Part shown: in pieces, positions 9,290 to 18,126 of the stretch
Position numbering within the stretch: position 1 is the first letter of the stretch
How the letters are laid out: each line of letters begins with the position of its first letter
Origin: Bryobacteraceae bacterium
GTDB taxonomy: Bacteria > Acidobacteriota > Terriglobia > Bryobacterales > Bryobacteraceae
Length of the DNA stretch: 64,000 nt
Assembly (NCBI GenBank): GCA_019187195.1
Contig: JABAQT010000023.1
Coordinates: forward strand, 131,670 to 195,669
Reading direction: 5' to 3'
Notes under the pieces: generated by a model
Seen by the model: only the letters and a program-made list of their open reading frames with translations
What the model was told of the DNA's origin: nothing
Databases searched by the model: none
Position numbers and translations under genes: made by a program

Positions 9290-10786
9290 ATGTCACGAAT
9301 CCTCATCAACGAGTGCAAGCAGGAGATCTCCTCGTTCAATCCCGTTCCCGGCCGCTACGAGGACTTCGCCGTCTCTTTCGGCCAGGACATCATTGGTCAC
9401 CACCGCGGTATCGGAACGGAGGTGGGAGGCGCTCTGCGCGTATTCTCCGAACACAAGGAAGTGGAGATCGTGCCCGGCTACAGCGCCCGTGCCATCACCT
9501 CCGGCGGAACCCTCGATGATGCGGCCTACAACCGCATCGCCGCCGAATTCCTGGACGCCGTGCGCCGGGCGCGTGATGTCGACGCCATCTACTTCAGCCT
9601 GCACGGCGCCATGGCCTCATCGAGCGTGCACGACACCGAAGGCCATCTGATAGCCGAAACACGCAAGATCGTGGGCGAGCGCGTCCCCCTCGTCGTCTCG
9701 CTCGATCTCCACGGCATTCTCACCGACGAGATTCTCCGCCACTCCGATGCCGTGGTTGTCTACCACACCTATCCCCACGTCGATTTCTTCGAAACAGGAG
9801 AGCGCGCCGCCCGCCTGCTGCTGCGCATCATGGCGGGCGAGGCGAAACCGGTGAGCGCCCGCGTCCCCATCCCGGCCCTCGTTCGCGGCAACGAGTTGAA
9901 AACCGCCACCGGCCGGTTCGGCGAGTGCGTGCGGGAAGCCATCGCCATCGAAAACAGTCCCGGCGGGCTGAGCGGCGGAATGTTCATCGGCAATCCGTTC
10001 ACCGATGTCCCGGATCTCTGCTCGAACGCCTTCCTGGTCACCAGCGGCGACCCGGCGCGCGCCGAACGCGAAGCCATCCGCATTGCCCGCCTGTTCTGGG
10101 AGATGCGCCACCATCTGCACCAGCCTCTGACGCCGCTCGATGAAAGCGTGCGCCTGGCCGCCGCGGCCACTGGCCGCGTCGTGCTGGTCGATGCCGCCGA
10201 CGCCACCAGTTCCGGAGCCTCCGGCGACAGCAACGCCATCCTTCGCGCCCTGCTCGATGCGGGCTACCGCCGCACGGTCCTGCTTCCCATTGTCGATGCT
10301 CCCGCCGTCGAGGAGGCCTCCCGCGCCGGCGTCGGAGCCGTCATTCGGGTCCCCATCGGCGGCAGTCTCGACCGCGGCCGCTTCACCCCCGTCAGGATGG
10401 AGTTGCGCGTAAGGATGCTCTCCGACGGCGTGTTCCGTAGCGAGTCGCACGGCAACCTGTGGAACGGCGGCCGGTCGGCATTGCTCCAGTCAGCCAACTT
10501 CATGCTCGTGGCCACCAGCAAAGCGGTCAGCCTCTATGACCGCTCCCTCTTCTATGCCCACGGCCAGGATCCGGCGGTGTTCGATACCGTGATCGTGAAG
10601 TCGCCGCACTGCCAGCCGCACATGTTCGAGGAAGGCGCGCAGCTTCTGGTCAATGTCGATGCGCCCGGTTCCACCAGCGCGAATCTGAAAAGCCTCGGCC
10701 ACACGCGCTGCGCCCGTCCCGTCTTTCCCCTGGATGAGGGCGTAACCTTCACCCCCCGGGCGCGCCTGTTCCGGCGCGATCATTAG
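9290..10786 (+). CDS. M81 family metallopeptidase (MlrC-like)
   Basis: A 498-residue cytosolic protein with the two-domain layout of the M81/MlrC family: an N-terminal metal-binding domain (SLHGAM near residue 105, SLDLHG near 140, YHTYPHVDFFETG near 160) and a C-terminal MlrC domain from about residue 300. MlrC is known for opening linear microcystin peptides, but most homologues have unknown peptide or amide substrates. It begins a four-gene catabolic cluster: the enolase-superfamily gene starts 3 bp downstream. No good Shine-Dalgarno sequence precedes the ATG. A possible -10 (TACGGT) lies near 9253. Confidence 0.85.
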   Translation: MSRILINECKQEISSFNPVPGRYEDFAVSFGQDIIGHHRGIGTEVGGALRVFSEHKEVEIVPGYSARAITSGGTLDDAAYNRIAAEFLDAVRRARDVDAIYFSLHGAMASSSVHDTEGHLIAETRKIVGERVPLVVSLDLHGILTDEILRHSDAVVVYHTYPHVDFFETGERAARLLLRIMAGEAKPVSARVPIPALVRGNELKTATGRFGECVREAIAIENSPGGLSGGMFIGNPFTDVPDLCSNAFLVTSGDPARAEREAIRIARLFWEMRHHLHQPLTPLDESVRLAAAATGRVVLVDAADATSSGASGDSNAILRALLDAGYRRTVLLPIVDAPAVEEASRAGVGAVIRVPIGGSLDRGRFTPVRMELRVRMLSDGVFRSESHGNLWNGGRSALLQSANFMLVATSKAVSLYDRSLFYAHGQDPAVFDTVIVKSPHCQPHMFEEGAQLLVNVDAPGSTSANLKSLGHTRCARPVFPLDEGVTFTPRARLFRRDH

Positions 10787-10789
10787 ACT

Positions 10790-11938
10790 ATGAAAATTCG
10801 AGATATTCAGGCATTTGGACTGCGCGGCCGTACGCCCGAAGGCGGCTGGTCCAATGAACTGCGGCCCGAGGATTGCGTTCACACGCTGATTGCCGTTCTC
10901 ACCGATGAAGGAGCCATCGGATGGGGCAGCGTGTTCACCAGTGAGGACCTCGTGCGCGCCTCGCTCTCCGTTCTGCGCCCGCTCTTCGAGGGCGAGTGCG
11001 CCATCGAACCCGAGCGCGTCAGCGAAAAACTCCACCAGCACACGTTCTGGCAAGGTCGCGGCGGAGCCATCACCCACACCATCTCGGGCATCGACATCGC
11101 CCTGTGGGACCTGCTCGGCAAGGCGTCCGGACAGTCCGTGGGCCGCCTTCTGGGTGGGCGCTATCGCGAGCGCGTGCGGCCCTACGCCTCTCTGCTGATG
11201 CGCGAGCCCGGGCGCATGGCCGCCGAACTGCTCCCCGTCAAGGCCCAGGGCTTTCGCGCCTTCAAGATCGGTTGGGGACCGTTTGGCAGAATCAACGCCG
11301 CCACCGATGAGGCCATTGTAAGCGAGGCGCGCCAGGCCGCCGGCCCGGACTCGCTCCTGATGGTGGACGCCGGCGGAAGCGACGCTTTCTGGCCCGGCAA
11401 CTACAAGTGGGCGCTGCGCACCGCGGATATGCTCGCGGCCTATGATGTCGCCTGGTTCGAGGAGCCCCTTCATCCTGACGCCCTCGCCGACTACGTGGCT
11501 CTGCGCCGCGCCTCGAAAGTGCCGGTTGCCGGAGGCGAAGTCCTCACCCGTCGGCAGTCCTTTGAGCCCTGGCTCGAGGCCGGCGCGTTCGACATCGTCC
11601 AGCCCGACGTTACCAAAGTGGGCGGCATCAGTGAAGAACGCCGCATCGGCCGGATGGCGCACCGTCACGGCGTCCGCTTCATCCCCCATGGCTGGAACAC
11701 GGCCGTCGGGCTCGCCGCCGATCTTCAGCTTGCTTCCGCGTTTCCCGGCACGGATCTGGTCGAGTATCTCACCGGTTCCCCATTCATCGACGAGATCGCC
11801 GCCGGCGGCTGGAGCCTCGACACCGAAGGCATGCTCGAAATCCCCTCGAAGCCCGGCCTCGGCATCGAAATCAATAGGGACGCCCTTGCCGAATATTCAC
11901 GCACGCAATCGCACGAGCTTCGGAGGAGGCTTGGCTAA
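10790..11938 (+). CDS. Enolase-superfamily enzyme (mandelate racemase/muconate lactonizing type)
   Basis: A 382-residue enzyme expected to abstract a proton next to a carboxylate, as a dehydratase, racemase or cycloisomerase. The capping domain is N-terminal and the barrel shows the expected series: FKIGWG near residue 157, metal ligands Asp in MVDAGG (about 193), Glu in WFEEP (about 225) and Glu in GGEVL (about 246), then QPDVTKVGG (about 270), and His in PHGWNT (about 300). The PHGW His is typical of the mandelate racemase subgroup, so a sugar-acid dehydratase is a reasonable guess. The gene ends 8 bp inside the MFS gene, suggesting coupled expression. Confidence 0.87.
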   Translation: MKIRDIQAFGLRGRTPEGGWSNELRPEDCVHTLIAVLTDEGAIGWGSVFTSEDLVRASLSVLRPLFEGECAIEPERVSEKLHQHTFWQGRGGAITHTISGIDIALWDLLGKASGQSVGRLLGGRYRERVRPYASLLMREPGRMAAELLPVKAQGFRAFKIGWGPFGRINAATDEAIVSEARQAAGPDSLLMVDAGGSDAFWPGNYKWALRTADMLAAYDVAWFEEPLHPDALADYVALRRASKVPVAGGEVLTRRQSFEPWLEAGAFDIVQPDVTKVGGISEERRIGRMAHRHGVRFIPHGWNTAVGLAADLQLASAFPGTDLVEYLTGSPFIDEIAAGGWSLDTEGMLEIPSKPGLGIEINRDALAEYSRTQSHELRRRLG

Positions 11939-13157
11939 CGCGGCCTCGAGAAGCGGCGTCTGGCTGGTCTTCCTCCTTTGGATCGCCTTCGCCCTCAACT
12001 ATGTCGACCGCCAGATGGTCTACTCCATCTTCCCCGCGCTCAAGGCCGATCTCCGCTTCACCGATGTGCAACTCGGCCTCACGGGAAGCGTTTTCGCCTG
12101 GGTCTACTCCCTGTCCATGCCTGTCGCGGGAAGACTGTCCGACACGATGCGCCGCGACCGGATGATCGTCGCAAGCCTTCTATTGTGGAGCGCGGCGACA
12201 CTCGGCTGCGGGTTGAGCACTTCGGTGCTCGCGTTTCTCATCTGGCGCGCGGTCATGGGAGTCACCGAATCGCTCTACTACCCGGCCGCGCTCGGAGCGC
12301 TCGCCGAGGCCCATTCCGGAGCCACCCGTTCCCGGGCGATGGGCATCCACCAGTCGGCCCAACTGGCCGGGATCGTCGCCGGAGGATCATATGGCGGATG
12401 GATGGCGGATCACGCGGGCTGGCGCGCGGGCTTCCTCATCGCCGCCGCCGCCGGAATGATCTATTCGCTCGTCCTCCTGAAGAAACTGCCCCCTTCCCAG
12501 GCGCCCCCCGGACGGAAGTCCACCGGCTCCTGGACGGGCGCGCTCGATCTGTTCCGCGGCCGCTGCTACCTCGCCATCTCCGCTGCGTTTTTCGCGTTCT
12601 GCTCCATGCTGTGGATCTTCTACGCCTGGCTCCCCTCGTTTCTCTATGAGCGCCACCATCTGTCGATGGCCGAAAGCGGTTTCCAGGCCACCGTGTTCGT
12701 GCAAACAAGCTGCGGCATCGGCGTCCTTCTCGGAAGCGCGCTTGCCGATCGACTCTCGAAAACTGTCCCCGCGGCCCGCCTCTACATCACCGCCGCCGGC
12801 GTCCTCCTGTGCGCGCCTTTCGGATACTTCACCTTCGCCCTCCACTCCCTCACCTGGGCCATCATCTGTTCGGCGGGCTACGGGGGCTTTTCCGGGCTTG
12901 CCGTCGCAAACGTATTCGCCGCCGCCTATGACATCATCGCTCCGGCCCGCTTCGGCCTGGGAGCCGGCATTCTGAACATGACCGGCGGAATTGCCGCCAC
13001 CGTGATGATCTACCTCGCCGGGCTTCTCAAATCGACCATCGGCTTCGCCGGCCTGCTGAGCTGGGTGGCGGCGGGTTGCGTGGCCACGGCGCTCATCTTG
13101 GCGTGGGCTGCCGCCTCGAGCTTCGGCGAGGAGTCCGCGCGCAGGCTCACCGCGTAG
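11931..13157 (+). CDS. MFS transporter
   Basis: A 408-residue major facilitator with about 12 membrane helices. There is no ATG near the family-like N-terminus; the TTG at 11931, preceded by GGAGGAGG, gives a short polar start before the first helix (WLVFLLWIAFALNYVDRQM). The NYVDRQ motif at the end of helix 1 and GRLSDTMRRDR in the loop after helix 2 are typical of the sugar-acid/anion:cation symporter branch. The 8-bp overlap with the enolase-superfamily gene supports a transport-plus-catabolism unit, with an acid or conjugate as likely cargo (inferred). Confidence 0.85.
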   Translation: MANAASRSGVWLVFLLWIAFALNYVDRQMVYSIFPALKADLRFTDVQLGLTGSVFAWVYSLSMPVAGRLSDTMRRDRMIVASLLLWSAATLGCGLSTSVLAFLIWRAVMGVTESLYYPAALGALAEAHSGATRSRAMGIHQSAQLAGIVAGGSYGGWMADHAGWRAGFLIAAAAGMIYSLVLLKKLPPSQAPPGRKSTGSWTGALDLFRGRCYLAISAAFFAFCSMLWIFYAWLPSFLYERHHLSMAESGFQATVFVQTSCGIGVLLGSALADRLSKTVPAARLYITAAGVLLCAPFGYFTFALHSLTWAIICSAGYGGFSGLAVANVFAAAYDIIAPARFGLGAGILNMTGGIAATVMIYLAGLLKSTIGFAGLLSWVAAGCVATALILAWAAASSFGEESARRLTA

Positions 13158-13183
13158 CGTTTCTGTGTTAGCATCGGCCAGTC

Positions 13184-14125
13184 ATGAGGAGAAGAGAATT
13201 CGCGCTCGCGGCAATCGGGGCAGGAGCCCTCGGCGGACAGCCGCCTGAACCCCGTACATTCATCTACAAGAAAGCGGCAGGCTGCGATATCAAGGCCGAC
13301 GTGTTCACCCCGCCATCGGATGGACGCCGGCCGGCCGCCGTGTATATCCACGGCGGCGCGCTCATCATGGGCTCGCGCCATCTTTCTCACAAGACGCGCG
13401 TGCTGCGCGCGTTGCTCGATGCCGGGTTCCGCGTGATCTCCATCGACTATCGCCTGGCGCCCGAAACCAAGCTCCCCGGAATCATTGAAGACGTGCGCGA
13501 CGCCTTCGCCTGGGTGCGCCGCCGGAACAGTGAACTCGAAATCGATGCGGACCGCCTCGCCGTCTGCGGCGGCTCGGCCGGCGGCTATCTCACCCTGATG
13601 ACCGGCTTCTGCGTCAACCCGCGCCCGAAAGCGCTCGTCGCCTTTTGGGGCTACGGCGATATCACCGGAGCCTGGTATTCCCGCCCCGATCCCTTCTATC
13701 TGAAACAGCCCCACGTCTCGAAACAGGAGGCGCTCGGCTCAGTAACTGCTTCCGCCCTCGCCGAGCCGCCGCCCGGCAACAACCGCCGCCTCTTCTATCT
13801 CTACTGCCGGCAGCAGGGCCTCTGGCCGCAACAGGTGGGCGGTCATGATCCATTTAAGGAAAACCGCTGGTTCGACCCTTACAGCCCTATCCGCAACGTG
13901 GACTCCCGCTATCCCCCCACCATGCTGGTTCACGGAACAGCGGATACCGACGTCCCTTATGAGCAATCGAAAATGATGGCGGAGCGCTTCGCGAAAGCCG
14001 GCGTCGAACATCGGTTCGTGACTGTTCCGGATGGAGCGCACGGCATTGGGAACATCCCGCCGGAACAACAGGACCGCATCTACCGTGACGCCGCCGCGTT
14101 CCTCCACAAACGCGTAGCCTCCTAA
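13184..14125 (+). CDS. Alpha/beta hydrolase (HSL-like esterase), exported
   Basis: A 313-residue esterase of the hormone-sensitive lipase/BD-FAE type. The N-terminus MRRREFALAAIG resembles a short twin-arginine signal. The oxyanion-hole motif is IHGGAL near residue 60, the nucleophile elbow is GGSAGG (Ser near 131), the acid is in HGTADTDVPY (about 252) and the His in DGAHGI (about 285), so the catalytic triad is complete. It is the last gene of the M81-enolase-MFS series, 26 bp after the transporter, and may release the acid that the other genes handle. A TAGCAT -10-like hexamer sits at 13169-13174. Confidence 0.85.
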   Translation: MRRREFALAAIGAGALGGQPPEPRTFIYKKAAGCDIKADVFTPPSDGRRPAAVYIHGGALIMGSRHLSHKTRVLRALLDAGFRVISIDYRLAPETKLPGIIEDVRDAFAWVRRRNSELEIDADRLAVCGGSAGGYLTLMTGFCVNPRPKALVAFWGYGDITGAWYSRPDPFYLKQPHVSKQEALGSVTASALAEPPPGNNRRLFYLYCRQQGLWPQQVGGHDPFKENRWFDPYSPIRNVDSRYPPTMLVHGTADTDVPYEQSKMMAERFAKAGVEHRFVTVPDGAHGIGNIPPEQQDRIYRDAAAFLHKRVAS

Positions 14126-14547
14126 GGGCACACCTTCATTTTCTTGCGCATCTCGACGTTGTCGCCGTTGATTTCCAACACGTGGAAGCCCTGCTTTTCG
14201 AAGAATCCCGCCGACCGCGGCGACGTGTTCAGCCGCGCCATCTCCGGATCGCCTTCCTGCGTCATCTTGCGCATCGCGGAAAACACCAGCAACCTGCCGA
14301 GCCCGTTGCGGTGCAGGCCGTCCCGCACCATGATCCAGCACAGGCTCGCCAGGCCGGGATTCTCGAAAGCAAAGCCGCCGCACCCGGCGACCGCTCCGTC
14401 GTGTTCGAGGACAAAGTAAGGCCCCGGCGGATTGCTGAGAAACGCCTCGAATGCCTCGCGCTCGCCCGTGTTCCATTCCGGCGCGTTGGAATCGAAGACC
14501 GCGAGGCATCCTTCGCGGTCGGTGATCTGATAGGGACGTAGATCCAT
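14122..14547 (-). CDS. GNAT family N-acetyltransferase
   Basis: A 141-residue single-domain acetyltransferase. It begins MDLRPYQITDREGC and shows the GNAT core: GPYFVLEHDGAVAGCGGFA (strands 2-3), the acetyl-CoA loop HRNGLGRLLVFSAMRKM, and a C-terminal FFEKQGFHVLEING segment. The loop keeps the R/Q-x-x-G-x-G/A pattern. The substrate cannot be told from sequence. Its 3' end overlaps the convergent esterase by 4 bp. No partner gene is visible. Confidence 0.85.
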   Translation of the reverse strand: MDLRPYQITDREGCLAVFDSNAPEWNTGEREAFEAFLSNPPGPYFVLEHDGAVAGCGGFAFENPGLASLCWIMVRDGLHRNGLGRLLVFSAMRKMTQEGDPEMARLNTSPRSAGFFEKQGFHVLEINGDNVEMRKKMKVCP

Positions 14548-14713
14548 CTACTATCAGGACATCACAGCCCGGCGCTTTTTGCCAGCCGCGCCGGCGTGTA
14601 CAGAAAACGCAGTATTTCAGTGAAAACGAACTTGAAATAGAATTTGGCCCAGCTTGTGAGGTAAGGCGATTGACGCTGTGCGCGTTAATCGACAAACGCT
14701 GGAGGCGTCTCTC

Positions 14714-17700
14714 ATGTCTATACCCCGATCTCTCACCCTTCTCGCTTGTGCCGCCATTCTCTTCTTCCTCGATCCCTCTGCCTTCCCCCAAACCGCTCAG
14801 GGCACCATCTCCGGCACCGTCACCGATGTCACCGGAGCCGCCATTCCCGGCGTTGCCGTTCGCATCACCAACGTCGAGACGGAGGTTTCCTCCGCCACCT
14901 CCACCAATTCGGAAGGCATCTACCGCGCTCCCTACCTCAACCCCGGCATGTACCGCATTAACTTCGAGGGACAGGGGTTCAAGAAACTTACGCGATCGAA
15001 TATTCAGGTGAGATCCTCCGAAATTATCCGCGTCGACACCGTGCTCGAGGTGGGCAGCCTCGTCGAATCCATCGAAGTCTCCGCCTCGGCGTCGCTGCTC
15101 GAAACCGAAACCTCCTCGACCGGCCATCTCGTCACCGGCTCGCAACTCACCAAACTGCCCACCCCCCAGATGAAGATCGAGAGCATGCTCTGGTACGTGC
15201 CCGGCGTGACTTCACAAGCCGGATTCGGCCATGCCGCCGGCGGCCGCTCCCGCGCCTTCAACATGGCGAACGACGGGGTTTCCGCCACTACCCCCGGCAA
15301 CGGTGTGTTAGGCACGGGCCGCAATGTGAACCCCGGCGAATACAACATCGAAGAGATCAAGGTGCTCACCACCAGCCTGCCCGCCGAATACGGCCATTCC
15401 GGCGGCGGTCTCATGAACATCACCTTCAAGAGCGGTACAAACCAGTTGCACTTCATGGCCGAAGAGCGCTACATGGCGCGGCAGATGATTCACCGCAACT
15501 GGCAGGACGCCAACAAGCCGAACAACGTCTTCGGCTTCCACCTCATGTCGGGCAACGTCAGCGGTCCCGTGATGCTGCCGAAAATCTATGACGGACGGAA
15601 CCGCACGTTCTTCCTCGTCGGCTTCCAGCGCCATCACGAGAAATCCTCGGAAAATGCCGATACGGACGTCCCCAGCCCCGCCATGCTCAACGGCGATTTC
15701 AGCTTTGGCGGAATCGGCGATCCCATCTATGACCCGGCCACCCTCGTCCGTCTTCCCGATGGAACCTACTCGCGAACCCAGTTCCCCGGCAATCAGATTC
15801 CCAGAAGCCGCTTCGACCCGGTCTTCAACAAATTCCTCACCTTCAACCCCTATCAGCCCGAGAACAACCGCAACAACCAGGCCTACATCAATCGCACCGG
15901 CCCGCACGCCAACCGTAGCGCCGACACCGTCTACCGCTCCTACCGCACCAACATGGATTTCAAGGTGGACCACTCCTTCTCGGACAACCACAAGTTCTTC
16001 GGCCGCTTCTCCGATTTCCGCAACCGATCCTTCAACGGGCGCTGGCAGACCAATGTCGCCAACCCCATCTTCGACTACAACCACACGCCTATCCCGCTCG
16101 ACCTCACGCAACTGGTGCTTTCCGACACGCTCACCATCGGCCCCAGCATGATCAACGAAATCCGTCTCGGCGGGACCCGGCGAAAAACCACGCGCGTGCC
16201 GGAAAGCCTCAACCAGGATTGGGCCGGCAAACTGGGCATCCCCAACGTCAGCCCGCGCACCATGCCGAGTTTTCGCACCGCTTCGGGCGGCACTCTGATT
16301 TTCACCTTTCCCGGCGGCCAGTCCACCGATGTCAACGAAGGCATCAGCTTCCAGGACAACTTCACCAAGATCCACGGCCGCCACACCTTCAAGACCGGCT
16401 ACGAACTGCTGCGCACAAGAATGAACTCACACGTCGCCGCCACCCCCTCCGGACTGTACAACTTCGGCGGCACGGAGTTTCCCTTCCGGCCAAACACCGG
16501 AAATTCATTCGCCTCGTTCATGCTGGGAGCGGTCGTCCAGGCCCAGTACACCAACGACCAGGCCACCTGGTTGCCCCGGTGGTGGAGTCACGCCGCCTAT
16601 TTTCAGGACGATTGGAAAGTCACCTCGAAGCTCACCCTCAATCTCGGCCTGCGCTGGCAATACGAATCGCCCTACAACACCAAGTACGGGCAGCAGAGCC
16701 AGTTCAGTCCCACGGCGATCGATCCGCTCACCGGCAGAAAGGGAGCTCTGCTCCATCCCACCGGAGCCCTTGCCTCCAGAGACTGGAACAACCTCCAGCC
16801 TCGCGCCGGACTGGCTTACAACTTCCGCAATAATTGGGTCTTCCGCGGCGGATTCGGTCTCAATACTCTCGATCTCTGGACGAACGGCCTTCAGGAGAAC
16901 TTCGACGAATACCTCGCCACCGCCGTTGTGCAACAGGAGCCCGGCAATCCCGATGTGGCCTTCTATCTGAAAAACGGACCGCCGCCCATCCAGTTCCATG
17001 TCAACCCCGACGGTTCGGCGCCGTATCTCGGAACCAATTTCAGCGGACGCAGCGCCTCCTACTTCGACCCCAACATGCGCATGCCTTATATCATGAACTG
17101 GAATGCGAGCCTGCAATTCGAAGTCAGTCCCACCGTGCTCGTGGAACTCTCCTATCAGGGCTCATCGGGAGTCGGTCTGCTGAACCGCTGGGATATCAAC
17201 TCCATTCCCCTCAATATCTCCAACGATCCCGCCGTGCTCGACACCATTCGTAGAGCGTCGCAGAACTACAAACCCTACCCCCAGTTCGGCTCCATCCTTC
17301 ACTACAGCAACTACGGTCACAGCAGCTATCACGGCGGGACGCTGAAAATTGAAAAACGCTATTCCCAGGGCTTGAGCCTGGTGTCCTTCTATACCTTCAG
17401 CAAAGCCATCGACGAGGATTCCGACGATGGAGCCGCCGGCGGCATCACCTTCTACAACCGGCGCCTCGAAAAGAGCCGGTCCGATTACGATGTCACCCAC
17501 CGCTGGGTTACCTACGCCACCTACGAACTCCCGTTCGGCAAGGGGAAGAAATGGATGCGCGGAGCCAACTGGCTTGTCAACGGCCTCCTCGGCAACTGGG
17601 CTATCAACGGCATCCAGACCATCGAAACCGGCGCTCCGTTCAGCTTCGGCTTCACCGGCACGAGCAACGTCTTCCTGCCGGGCTCAAACCGCGCGAATAT

Positions 17701-18100
17701 GGCCGCCGGGAAGACCTACGGAGACATCGAACTGCCCTGGGATCCGCACGGCCCCTGCCGCCATCAGCTCGCCTGCGCCCTCCCCTGGGCTGACATCAAC
17801 GCCTTCGCCTATCCCGCTTCCTTCACCGCCGGAAACTCCGGCCGCAACATTCAAACGTCTCCCGGAATGTTCTGGCATCAGTTGAGCGCCAGCAAGACCT
17901 TCCCCTTCCGCGAGCGGTTGAAGGGAACCCTGCGCTTCGACGTCAACAACCCGTTCAAGATATATTTCTTCAACCGCCCGGGAAATACCGTCGATTTCCG
18001 CAATCCTCAGAACTTCGGAAAGATCACCGGCAACCAGGGAAGTTTTTCCGGACAGGGCGGGCGGCTGTATATGATGGCCATCTTCAAGCTGGAGTTCTAA
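14714..18100 (+). CDS. TonB-dependent receptor, Oar-like with carboxypeptidase-regulatory N-terminal domain
   Basis: A 1128-residue outer-membrane receptor. ATG 14714 follows GGAGGCGT and starts a Sec signal (MSIPRSLTLL, cleavage near AFPQ-TAQG). Residues about 27-105 form a CarboxypepD_reg-like fold (GTISGTVTDVTGAAIPGV), followed by a plug region (about 120-240) and a long beta-barrel ending in MAIFKLEF with a C-terminal Phe. This architecture is the hallmark of the large Oar/SusC-like receptor families in Acidobacteria, thought to import oligosaccharides, peptides or other large ligands with TonB. The convergent DUF4091 gene downstream could belong to the same nutrient theme. About 165 bp upstream is free for its promoter. 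Confidence 0.92.
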   Translation: MSIPRSLTLLACAAILFFLDPSAFPQTAQGTISGTVTDVTGAAIPGVAVRITNVETEVSSATSTNSEGIYRAPYLNPGMYRINFEGQGFKKLTRSNIQVRSSEIIRVDTVLEVGSLVESIEVSASASLLETETSSTGHLVTGSQLTKLPTPQMKIESMLWYVPGVTSQAGFGHAAGGRSRAFNMANDGVSATTPGNGVLGTGRNVNPGEYNIEEIKVLTTSLPAEYGHSGGGLMNITFKSGTNQLHFMAEERYMARQMIHRNWQDANKPNNVFGFHLMSGNVSGPVMLPKIYDGRNRTFFLVGFQRHHEKSSENADTDVPSPAMLNGDFSFGGIGDPIYDPATLVRLPDGTYSRTQFPGNQIPRSRFDPVFNKFLTFNPYQPENNRNNQAYINRTGPHANRSADTVYRSYRTNMDFKVDHSFSDNHKFFGRFSDFRNRSFNGRWQTNVANPIFDYNHTPIPLDLTQLVLSDTLTIGPSMINEIRLGGTRRKTTRVPESLNQDWAGKLGIPNVSPRTMPSFRTASGGTLIFTFPGGQSTDVNEGISFQDNFTKIHGRHTFKTGYELLRTRMNSHVAATPSGLYNFGGTEFPFRPNTGNSFASFMLGAVVQAQYTNDQATWLPRWWSHAAYFQDDWKVTSKLTLNLGLRWQYESPYNTKYGQQSQFSPTAIDPLTGRKGALLHPTGALASRDWNNLQPRAGLAYNFRNNWVFRGGFGLNTLDLWTNGLQENFDEYLATAVVQQEPGNPDVAFYLKNGPPPIQFHVNPDGSAPYLGTNFSGRSASYFDPNMRMPYIMNWNASLQFEVSPTVLVELSYQGSSGVGLLNRWDINSIPLNISNDPAVLDTIRRASQNYKPYPQFGSILHYSNYGHSSYHGGTLKIEKRYSQGLSLVSFYTFSKAIDEDSDDGAAGGITFYNRRLEKSRSDYDVTHRWVTYATYELPFGKGKKWMRGANWLVNGLLGNWAINGIQTIETGAPFSFGFTGTSNVFLPGSNRANMAAGKTYGDIELPWDPHGPCRHQLACALPWADINAFAYPASFTAGNSGRNIQTSPGMFWHQLSASKTFPFRERLKGTLRFDVNNPFKIYFFNRPGNTVDFRNPQNFGKITGNQGSFSGQGGRLYMMAIFKLEF

Positions 18101-18126
18101 GCCGGGAAGACGCGCCCTCCGGCCTG

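Noticed and set aside
18101..18126. Short GCCGG/CCGGC repeat between convergent genes as a terminator
   Set aside because: Stem of only five pairs with a long loop and no T-tract; too weak to call.
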